Shown here one piece after another: positions 40,161-46,480 of a stretch of 46,480 nucleotides of DNA. Source of the stretch: JAWXTK01 sp044433645. Lineage in GTDB: Bacteria; Bacteroidota; Bacteroidia; Bacteroidales; Rikenellaceae. The position numbers were made by a program, and so were the translations under genes. The stretch spans positions 1 to 46,480 of the forward strand of contig JAWXTK010000019.1 in assembly GCA_044433645.1 (NCBI GenBank). Direction: 5' to 3'. The notes under the pieces were generated by a model. It was not told the DNA's origin. It did no database searches and saw only the letters and a program-made list of their open reading frames with translations. Each line of letters opens with the position of its first letter. Within the stretch, counting starts at the first letter, position 1.

Positions 40161-40673
40161 CTATTTGTACATTAAGTATTTAACAAAACAATAACCACCT
40201 ATAACCTGCAAAGCCATACCAGGGATTCCTAATCTAAAATCTTGCACAGCCACATAAAAATCTTTGACCATAGCCCACTCTGCTACTGTTCCCAGCACTT
40301 GATATACCAACACAATAGCAAGGAAAGTAAGCAGATTTTGTCGTCTAACTTTTGCCGAGGCAAACCCAGCTACCAAGGCCAAAATCACAGACTTAGCCAA
40401 AATCATAGGCAACATAGCCACAGGAGGCATACCAAACAATAGATTATTAATAATAGGTGACAAAACAGCAGTGAGTAAACCCACGCGCCATCCATATTTA
40501 TAAGACCCTATAAGTGTGAAAAAGTAAATTGGCAATAGTTTAAGCCCTCCACCTGGCACTAGGTGACAAAGCTGAGGCAGGGCGATATTTCCCACCAAAA
40601 AAGCAAATACTACAAGATAAGTCTTTAATTGTAAGTAACTTAGCGAATATAATTTTATTTCTCTAGTTTGCAT
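40161..40673 (-). CDS. ECF transporter S component (substrate unknown)
   Basis: A 170-residue membrane protein with about five to six helices. LKLLPIYFFTLIGSYKYGWRV and GLLTAVLSPIINNLLFGMPP are typical of the S-component fold that binds vitamins or metals. No EcfA or EcfT genes are nearby, so it would borrow a shared energising module or act alone. ATG 40673 is chosen over an upstream TTG; it overlaps the DUF1893 stop by 11 bp. Being wedged between DUF1893 and tatA suggests a link to the redox operon, perhaps cofactor supply. Confidence 0.75.
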   Translation of the reverse strand: MQTREIKLYSLSYLQLKTYLVVFAFLVGNIALPQLCHLVPGGGLKLLPIYFFTLIGSYKYGWRVGLLTAVLSPIINNLLFGMPPVAMLPMILAKSVILALVAGFASAKVRRQNLLTFLAIVLVYQVLGTVAEWAMVKDFYVAVQDFRLGIPGMALQVIGGYCFVKYLMYK

Positions 40674-41067
40674 AATCAAATCTTTTATTTATTATCTCAA
40701 TAATTTTTTCTAAATCATTTTCATCCTTTAACCTCGCCTCGAGTGGACACCAACCTGACTTGTCGCGATTAATCACATAAGGCGTAGTTTGCTCAAAGTT
40801 AAGCTTTATTTCGCTCTTTTCAAATATTTTTAGCGCACCTTCGCTAACTACATGGGTTGAAACCTCGCTCACACCGGCTTTAATCATCAGAGCAGCAGCA
40901 CCTTTACCTATAATTTTGTCGGCAAGAGTAGCACCCTTTAAAAATTCAGGCTCTGAGCATAAAAGGTGAAAAATATCATCAACTCCACGCGAAGTGAAAC
41001 ATCTTATCTCTCCACCTCTAGAGCGACAAACAAGCGAATAACCCCCTTTATCTAACAAATCTAGCAC
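40663..41067 (-). CDS. DUF1893-domain protein
   Basis: A 134-residue cytoplasmic protein. The central part LADKIIGKGAAALMIKAGV and VSTHVVSEGALKIFEKSEI matches the DUF1893 pattern, a family with a cytidine-deaminase-like fold but no proven activity. DKSGWCPLEARLKDENDLEKI is the conserved C-terminal segment. Its ATG overlaps the AKR stop by one base. Recurrent pairing with Fe-S reductases, as here, hints at a redox or cofactor role; this is inference. Confidence 0.8.
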   Translation of the reverse strand: MLDLLDKGGYSLVCRSRGGEIRCFTSRGVDDIFHLLCSEPEFLKGATLADKIIGKGAAALMIKAGVSEVSTHVVSEGALKIFEKSEIKLNFEQTTPYVINRDKSGWCPLEARLKDENDLEKIIEIINKRFDYAN

Positions 41068-42467
41068 TATTTCTCTAGTTTTAAGGTGTTTTGTTTAAGC
41101 GACTCCACATAGCGAGCGATTTTTTTCATCTGCACAGGTATCTTAATTTTCTGAGGACAGTGCACCACACACTCATTACAACCTATACAGTGATTAGCCT
41201 GCCTTAACTTAGGCACAGACCTATCATAACCCACCAAGAACGCACGCCTAGCTTTAACATAATTCTCATCTTGCATATCCTCAGGATAATTTGACTCACA
41301 CACACATGTGTTAAAGTGAGAGAATATAGAAGGAATATCTATCCCATAAGGACAAGGCATACAATATTGACACGTCGTACAAGGGATAATAGGATAATCC
41401 ATCATCATCTCGGCTATCTCCATTAACAGCGCATCTTCTTTTTCAGAGATTTTCTCAAGTGGCGAATAAGTCGTAATATTCTCCTGCAAATGCTCCATAT
41501 AAGTCATACCACTAAGCACAGTTAAGACCTTAGGGAAAGTTCCTGCATAACGGAAAGCCCACGATGCGATAGAGCTGTTTGGTCTCTCTTCTTTAAGCAT
41601 ACTAGACAGATACTCAGGCAGTTGACCTAGCCTACCACCCAAGTTAGGCTCCATAATAATCACGTCGATATCTCGTTTTTCAAGCTCTCCATAAAGATAT
41701 TTACCCACATCGGTGGTTCTCACATTCTTACGTGTAGGATGCAACCAATCTATATAATTCACCTGAATTTGCACAAAGTCCCACTGTATTTCATCATGGC
41801 GAGAGAGAAGATAATCATAAACTTTTATATCGCCATGGAACGAAAATCCCAGGTTACGAATACGCCCTGCTTTGCGCTCCTCAACCAAAAAATCCAACAT
41901 TCCATTATCTAAATAACGTGACTTAAAGGTTTTCCAACCCCCGTTACCCACCGAGTGCATCAACATATAATCTATGTAATCAACCCTAAGAGTTTTAAAC
42001 GAGTTGTAATACATTTCCTTAGACTTCTTAGGACTCCACAGTGTCTTATTAAAATTAGATAACTTAGTGGCTACAAAGTATTTATCACGTGGGTGGCGCG
42101 AAAGAGCCTCACCCAAATATTTCTCAGAAAAACCACGCAAATAGTTAGGCGAGGTATCAAAGTAATTAACTCCGTGCTCTAAGGCATAGTCTATCATCTC
42201 AAAGATAGTCTCTTTATCTAGATTGCTGCCGTCCTCCTTCATTTGTTTGAGTTCGGGCCAGCGCATACCTCCATAACCCAGCAGTGAGATTTTATCTCCC
42301 TTAGTTTTGCTGGTTCTATACTCCATTTTACCCTTAGGTACTTCTTGGTCGATACTTGCATCTGAGCCTCCACCCTTACAAGCCGTAGCCGCAGCTGTGA
42401 CCAGGGTTGCACCACCTAAGTATTTAAAGAAATCTCTACGATTTATATTTTTTATATTCTCCGACAT
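41067..42467 (-). CDS. Tat-exported aldo/keto reductase with two Fe-S clusters
   Basis: A 466-residue protein. A twin-arginine signal NRRDFFKYLGG (R10-R11) leads a hydrophobic stretch ending TAC-KGGG, possibly a lipoprotein site at C30. The AKR tetrad D104, Y109, K135, H171 is intact. Near the end are two ferredoxin-like sets: C363, C366, C369, C372 and C427, C430, C433, C437. Such AKR-ferredoxin fusions are known, but a Tat signal places this one outside the cytoplasm, where NADPH is lacking. Inference: it takes electrons from the neighbouring polyferredoxin. It starts 12 bp after that gene, and tatA/tatC are in the same operon. Confidence 0.9.
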   Translation of the reverse strand: MSENIKNINRRDFFKYLGGATLVTAAATACKGGGSDASIDQEVPKGKMEYRTSKTKGDKISLLGYGGMRWPELKQMKEDGSNLDKETIFEMIDYALEHGVNYFDTSPNYLRGFSEKYLGEALSRHPRDKYFVATKLSNFNKTLWSPKKSKEMYYNSFKTLRVDYIDYMLMHSVGNGGWKTFKSRYLDNGMLDFLVEERKAGRIRNLGFSFHGDIKVYDYLLSRHDEIQWDFVQIQVNYIDWLHPTRKNVRTTDVGKYLYGELEKRDIDVIIMEPNLGGRLGQLPEYLSSMLKEERPNSSIASWAFRYAGTFPKVLTVLSGMTYMEHLQENITTYSPLEKISEKEDALLMEIAEMMMDYPIIPCTTCQYCMPCPYGIDIPSIFSHFNTCVCESNYPEDMQDENYVKARRAFLVGYDRSVPKLRQANHCIGCNECVVHCPQKIKIPVQMKKIARYVESLKQNTLKLEK

Positions 42468-42479
42468 AACTATAAAATT

Positions 42480-43946
42480 TTAAATGGTTCTATGAGTTGC
42501 GTAACCCTCAACAAAAATTGCTGCAAATGGACGTGCTGGACATAAATATTCACATGCTCCACAACCTATACATTTTGTGGTGTCTATCATAGGAATTTTT
42601 CGTCCATTATATTTTTCGTCTTTTGGTTTAATCATCTTGATAGCTCCCGTAGGACAGTGAGTAGCGCAGTTACCACAGTTTACATCTTTGGTAAGCACCA
42701 CACAGTTTTTCTCTATATATATCGCTCTACCTATCTGAGTCGATGATTTTTCGGCCACATCTATCTTCTCGATAGCACCTGCGGGACATACCTCAGAACA
42801 TTTAGTGCACTCAGGCCTACAGTATCCTAATTCAAAAGACATCTCGGGCTGCATAAATTTCATAAGCGAAGTAGATGCCCTGAGCACATTATTCTCACAA
42901 ACACTAACACACAGCTGACAACCGGTACAATGCTTAGAGAATCTGCGCGCCGAGAAAGAACCTGCTGGCAACACAGCATGATTACGCTTAGGCACTTTTT
43001 TATCTTCTATCACAGCCAAACCACCGTCAACTAATTTTTCTTCGGCCTTAACAGCTTGCGTAGCTAGCAAAGCTGCCGTTACTGCCAACATATTTCTTTT
43101 TGAACTATCAAGCTCTATCTCTTTTTTGGTTTTAGTTCTCAGTCCAAAGCTAATTGCTCCTTGACGGCAAGAGTCTATACAATCAAAACACACCACACAA
43201 CGCGAATAATCTATCTCACGCGTAGAAGTTTCTATACACGCGCTTTTACACTTGCGAGTACACAGTGTGCAACCATTACATTTTTCTTGGTCTATCCTAA
43301 TTTTAAGCAACGAGAATCGCGACACAAAACTAAGCAAAGTTCCCACAGGACACACCGAGTTGCAATAACTTCTGCCCTTACTCCAAGCCAGGCGAGAGAC
43401 CACCACAAAAGTCACAATAGAGACAATAAACACAGCCAGCGAGCCCAAAGCAATGTCCGTAGGATAAAAAGCATAGCTATTCATCCTCTCGGCAAAGAAA
43501 TCAAGGGCATTATTACCTAACTTATAAATAGGTTGCAAAAGAGTAGAAACCATACGGCCAAATGCGCTATAAGGCTCAAGAATAGTAACAATAGAAGCAA
43601 ATCCTGCTAGGATAGAAATCACAAACAAGGCAAAAATACCATAACGCACTTTGCTACAAGCTTTTTTATAAACTACCTTGCGTTTTTTGTTTAGCCTAGA
43701 GACCACATCCTGGTAAATGCCCAAAGGACAAATCACCGAACAGTAAAGCCTACCAAAAATAAAAGTCAAAACAAGCAAAATACCTACAACGATAAAGTTG
43801 AGAGCTAAAGCTGCTGGCAGAAACTGAACCTTAGCCACCCACCCAAACCAGGTGTGCACAGTGCCCGTAAAATCAAGAAATAACAAAGTAGCCATCGCCA
43901 TAAAAAGCACAGCCACAGCTATTCTTAGTATCCTGAGAATATTCAT
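42480..43946 (-). CDS. Membrane polyferredoxin, NapH/YccM-like, with a Tat-like internal segment
   Basis: A 488-residue protein. Four helices (about 5-25, 46-66, 103-122, 168-187) carry the two CxxxCP motifs CSVICP and CNSVCP (C69, C73, C195, C199) of NapH-type quinol-linked proteins. A cytoplasmic ferredoxin pair follows (C223-C237, C250-C260). Residues 281-301 read SSKRNMLAVTAALLATQAVK, a KR-type Tat-like helix, then a second ferredoxin domain with at least three or four more clusters (C340-C350, C376-C387, C415-C431, C459-C469). Inference: electrons pass from cytoplasm to periplasm. First gene of the operon, with a full-consensus promoter. Confidence 0.9.
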   Translation of the reverse strand: MNILRILRIAVAVLFMAMATLLFLDFTGTVHTWFGWVAKVQFLPAALALNFIVVGILLVLTFIFGRLYCSVICPLGIYQDVVSRLNKKRKVVYKKACSKVRYGIFALFVISILAGFASIVTILEPYSAFGRMVSTLLQPIYKLGNNALDFFAERMNSYAFYPTDIALGSLAVFIVSIVTFVVVSRLAWSKGRSYCNSVCPVGTLLSFVSRFSLLKIRIDQEKCNGCTLCTRKCKSACIETSTREIDYSRCVVCFDCIDSCRQGAISFGLRTKTKKEIELDSSKRNMLAVTAALLATQAVKAEEKLVDGGLAVIEDKKVPKRNHAVLPAGSFSARRFSKHCTGCQLCVSVCENNVLRASTSLMKFMQPEMSFELGYCRPECTKCSEVCPAGAIEKIDVAEKSSTQIGRAIYIEKNCVVLTKDVNCGNCATHCPTGAIKMIKPKDEKYNGRKIPMIDTTKCIGCGACEYLCPARPFAAIFVEGYATHRTI

Positions 43947-43966
43947 ATTTAAGTTGTTAGTTGTTA

Positions 43967-43997
43967 CAAAATTAAGAAAATATCTGAGAAATACAAA
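43967..43997 (-). promoter_or_regulatory. Promoter of the Fe-S/AKR/Tat operon
   Basis: On the minus strand TTTG (43994-43997), 19-bp spacer, TAATTTTG (43967-43974). The transcript would start about 15-18 nt before the polyferredoxin ATG and can read through all six genes without an obvious internal terminator. Confidence 0.8.
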
Positions 43998-44040
43998 AAA
44001 CTAAGAAAAATCCTGCGCATAATATTATCCATTTAAAAAA

Positions 44041-44075
44041 ATCGCTCGCCCTAAAATAACTTTAAAGCGAGCGAT
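44041..44075 (-). terminator. Terminator after galK
   Basis: ATCGCTCGC and GCGAGCGAT form a perfect 9-bp stem; on the minus strand six T follow. Loop 17 bases. Confidence 0.8.
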
Positions 44076-44105
44076 AACATCAATTTATAAACTTAAATAA
44101 AAATT

Positions 44106-45266
44106 TTATTCTACTCTATGAGCACCGTCTGAAATTACAACATCATAAACCTTGCAATCAATATCAAATTTATCTTTATACTCACGTTTAACAGTTTCTA
44201 CAAAATTGCCATATTTGTCCTGCTTAACAATATTAATACAACAACCTCCAAAACCACCTCCCATGATTCTCGAACCACTAACACCACATTCTCTGGCTAC
44301 TTGATTAATAAAATCTAGCTCCTCGCACGATACTTCATACAGCACACTCAAACCTATGTGAGTGCCATACATCTTGCGCCCAGCCTTCTCATAATCGCCC
44401 TGTTTCATAGCCTGGCAAGCATCTAATAATCTATCAACTTCTTCTCTAGCAAATAGTGCACGGATATAATCTTCCTGCGATATTTCGCCTATCACATCCT
44501 CCAACCAAGCATACTCAGCATCACGCATAAACTCAACCTCGGGGTGATTTTTAGCTATGGCAGCCACAGCTCTTTCACAAGATTCTCTACGTTTGTTATA
44601 TGGTGAACCCACCAATTCATGCTTCACACACGAATCCACAAGGCACACTTTATATCCATGACTTTCAGGATCGAAAGGTATATACTCAAACTCACCCGAC
44701 TTACAATCTAGCTTCATTAAGTGCCCTGTCTTACCATGTATAGATGCAAATTGATCCATGATTCCACATTTTAGACCCACATAATTATGTTCTGTACTTT
44801 GCCCCACCTTAGCAAGTTCCATTTTCTCAAAACCGAGGCTCAACATATCATCCAAACCATAAGCAAACACCGAAACCAAGGCCGCCGACGATGACATACC
44901 TGATCCAAAAGGCACATCACCCGAAAAAACAGCATCAAAGCCCTCGGGGATAACTGCTCCACGCTTGATTAACTCCCTCACTACACCAAACACATACTTA
45001 GCCCAACGCTCATCTGGTGCATCCTCATCGCTCGCAAAAGCAAACTCACAGCTCTCACCCAAATCTAGGGCATGAACTCTAATTTTATTTGTACCATTAA
45101 GTTTTATTTCAGCATAGATAGCCTTATCAACAGCTGCAGGCAGAACAAAACCACCATTATAATCAGTATGTTCACCTATAATATTAATACGACCTGGAGA
45201 GGCATACAAAGTACCCGTGCAAGAGTACAGAGATAAAAATTTATCTCTTATGAGTGTAGTATTCAT
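44106..45266 (-). CDS. galK: Galactokinase
   Basis: A 386-residue GHMP kinase that phosphorylates galactose at C1 in the Leloir pathway. Motifs: SPGRINIIGEHTDYNGGFVLP (sugar recognition), GDVPFGSGMSSSAALV (ATP loop), and GGGFGGCCINIV near the end. Catalytic Asp lies in the CGIMDQFASIHGK segment. It stands alone here, without galT or galE, between a terminator on each side and its own promoter. Confidence 0.96.
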   Translation of the reverse strand: MNTTLIRDKFLSLYSCTGTLYASPGRINIIGEHTDYNGGFVLPAAVDKAIYAEIKLNGTNKIRVHALDLGESCEFAFASDEDAPDERWAKYVFGVVRELIKRGAVIPEGFDAVFSGDVPFGSGMSSSAALVSVFAYGLDDMLSLGFEKMELAKVGQSTEHNYVGLKCGIMDQFASIHGKTGHLMKLDCKSGEFEYIPFDPESHGYKVCLVDSCVKHELVGSPYNKRRESCERAVAAIAKNHPEVEFMRDAEYAWLEDVIGEISQEDYIRALFAREEVDRLLDACQAMKQGDYEKAGRKMYGTHIGLSVLYEVSCEELDFINQVARECGVSGSRIMGGGFGGCCINIVKQDKYGNFVETVKREYKDKFDIDCKVYDVVISDGAHRVE

Positions 45267-45301
45267 TAGTTATTAGGTTTTATTTAGTATTAGTTATTAA
45301 A

Positions 45302-45332
45302 CAAACTTAATAAAAAAAACAGTAAACACAAA
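45302..45332 (-). promoter_or_regulatory. galK promoter
   Basis: On the minus strand TTTG (45329-45332), 19-bp spacer, TAAGTTTG (45302-45309). The -33 element touches the stem of the terminator from the preceding gene. Confidence 0.75.
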
Positions 45333-45373
45333 ATAAATCGCACAAAACCCATAAGGATTTTGTGCGATTTATT
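45332..45373 (-). terminator. Terminator after the duplicated membrane protein gene
   Basis: A perfect 16-bp stem AATAAATCGCACAAAA / TTTTGTGCGATTTATT with a 10-base loop; on the minus strand it is followed by TTGTGTTTAC. Confidence 0.85.
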
Positions 45374-45393
45374 CTAAATAATTTATCTAAATA

Positions 45394-46320
45394 TTAAGCC
45401 TTAGATTTTTCTTCAAAGCCTAAGATTATGCCTTTCCAACCAAGGAATACTAACACAAATGCTACGATACAAAGTATAGAATCAAGGATACTTCCTAGAA
45501 AAGGAATAATGCTAAGACCAGCACCAACTATATAAAGTATCATACTAGTTTTAAGTTTTCTAGCGCCTTTTTGGCCTAGTTCTCCAAATGAAGTAGATGC
45601 AGTAAATTTACCATAAGCCATAAGCTCCATAACAAAAGCTATTATCATCAAAATAGGAGCAGCTATCCAGCCAAGAACTGGAATCCAACCTACAACAACT
45701 GCTACCAAAGACAAAATAATTGCAGTTTTAAGTTTAGATACACCTGCCGAAATAGCCTCATCAGTACCTTCTGTGAGTTTAGTAAGAGATTTCCAGTAGA
45801 TAAACAAAGCTACCAAAGCAGCGATGCCCACTAACCATGAGTCACTCATAGAATTAAATGTTCTAACAAGTATACTCATAAGGATTACATAAGAACCTTT
45901 AGCTGGAACGCTTGTGAACGAGCAACCTAAAGTTTTGCTACTAATAACAAAGCTATAAACCAACAACGCAAGACCCACAACACTAACAATAGCATCAATT
46001 ACGATATCCTCAGCATAAGCTTGAGCTGAACTTTGCAACTCAGGAAGATTTGCATAAAGCACCATTAAAGCACCTAATGCCGAACAAATCATAAATTTAA
46101 GGTCAAGTTTTGAACCTGCTGCGCTAGCTTTCTTATTAAAGAAGAGCAAAGCAATTACATAAAAAACCACTGCTGAAATCAGCACCAAGAAACTAAGGAA
46201 ACTACTAAAAAGTGCTCCTGAAGTAACTGAAGGTAAGCTAAACTCAGGAATAGCCACAACAACAAGCAATAATAATGCAAATTGCATTAACAAAAATTTA
46301 GATAAAGATTGTTTTTCCAT
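45394..46320 (-). CDS. Polytopic membrane protein with an internal duplication, unknown function
   Basis: A 308-residue membrane protein with about eight hydrophobic segments and no recognised family. Residues 193-238 (GVSKLKTAIIL ... GWIPVLGWI) and 252-297 (GARKLKTSMIL ... SIIPFLGSIL) are similar by eye: a KLKT helix start, an IP-LG turn and an IAFV second helix. The N-terminal half (six or so helices) does not show the repeat. A TATATTTG box lies upstream at 46356-46363. No operon partner is visible in the window. Confidence 0.75.
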   Translation of the reverse strand: MEKQSLSKFLLMQFALLLLVVVAIPEFSLPSVTSGALFSSFLSFLVLISAVVFYVIALLFFNKKASAAGSKLDLKFMICSALGALMVLYANLPELQSSAQAYAEDIVIDAIVSVVGLALLVYSFVISSKTLGCSFTSVPAKGSYVILMSILVRTFNSMSDSWLVGIAALVALFIYWKSLTKLTEGTDEAISAGVSKLKTAIILSLVAVVVGWIPVLGWIAAPILMIIAFVMELMAYGKFTASTSFGELGQKGARKLKTSMILYIVGAGLSIIPFLGSILDSILCIVAFVLVFLGWKGIILGFEEKSKA

Positions 46321-46355
46321 AGTATAAAAATTTAGGGTTAAGAATATTTACTTCT

Positions 46356-46363
46356 CAAATATA
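46356..46363 (-). promoter_or_regulatory. -7 box for the duplicated membrane protein gene
   Basis: TATATTTG on the minus strand, about 36 bp before the ATG; no TTTG at -33. Confidence 0.5.
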
Positions 46364-46394
46364 GGTGGGTTCTAATTTTTCTTTTTTACTTCAA

Positions 46395-46427
46395 AATTTA
46401 GGACAAGAACCCGTAACGTCCTAAATT
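46395..46427. terminator. Hairpin at the right edge
   Basis: AATTTAGGAC and GTCCTAAATT form a perfect 10-bp stem with a 13-base loop. It could end a transcript entering from the right or be an operator near the promoter at 46356; T tract is short. Confidence 0.4.
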
Positions 46428-46480
46428 AAAGCATCTATTTAATGTCAAAGTTATATAAAAAAGTTCAATAAATCAAACTC

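Noticed and set aside
43161..43520. 119-codon plus-strand frame inside the polyferredoxin gene
   Set aside because: Antisense of a clear Cys-motif protein; composition is Thr/His/Arg-rich and lacks any domain.
1..46480. CRISPR array, IS element or toxin-antitoxin pair
   Set aside because: No regularly spaced repeats, no transposase or cas-like frames and no typical toxin or antitoxin pair were seen.

Overview
The window looks like a chromosomal segment of a low-GC member of the Bacteroidota, probably order Bacteroidales. Three things in the sequence support this. Upstream regions repeatedly carry the Bacteroidota promoter (TTTG, about 19 bp, TAnnTTTG) rather than -35/-10 boxes. Shine-Dalgarno sites are largely absent. 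Gene content and order (leuA-leuC-leuD-leuA2-leuB, DUF6515, DUF4080, DUF486, TIGR03905 TSCPD, a DcaP-type porin) also fit that phylum. No rRNA, insertion sequence, transposase, integrase or CRISPR array is visible. There is one tRNA gene, tRNA-Pro(TGG).

Layout from left to right. 82-5222: a minus-strand operon of an MBL hydrolase, trmD, lpxB, a FAH-family hydrolase, maf and a secreted sulfatase. 5592-11714: a minus-strand leucine/isoleucine operon with its own promoter. 11802-15112: a RibD-like protein with reversed domain order, a DcaP-like porin and cysK. 15276-18409: thioesterase and tsaC (minus), yebC and der (plus). 18590-24651: a minus-strand run of an RNA methyltransferase, panB, a U32 protein, an rRNA-methyltransferase-like protein and an M3-peptidase-like lipoprotein that has lost its zinc-binding histidines. 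24770-28098: a membrane pyrophosphatase and an outer-membrane protein. 28211-30145: tRNA-Pro followed by three phage-tail-like genes. 30233-32476: ftsB-like, queE, hpt, purE and a 50-residue membrane protein. 32647-39054: mostly single housekeeping or poorly known genes, ending with a YeiH-type transporter coupled to a small membrane protein. 39141-43946: a six-gene operon of polyferredoxin, Tat-exported Fe-S aldo/keto reductase, DUF1893, ECF S-component, TatA and TatC. 44106-46320: galK and a duplicated-domain membrane protein.

Most of the window is ordinary metabolism and RNA modification. The best candidate for an undescribed system is the 39141-43946 operon. It places a Tat translocase with two Fe-S redox proteins: one has a clear twin-arginine signal, and the other has an internal KR signal-like segment between its membrane domain and its last ferredoxin domain. 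Together they look like a self-exporting conduit carrying electrons across the membrane to a periplasmic reductase. Second best is a pair of about 110-bp structured intergenic repeats (18475-18582 and 32531-32640), which differ by matched one-base length changes in opposite stem arms. Third is the M3-family pseudopeptidase.

All family calls come from reading the translations and recalling family motifs; no database search was run.
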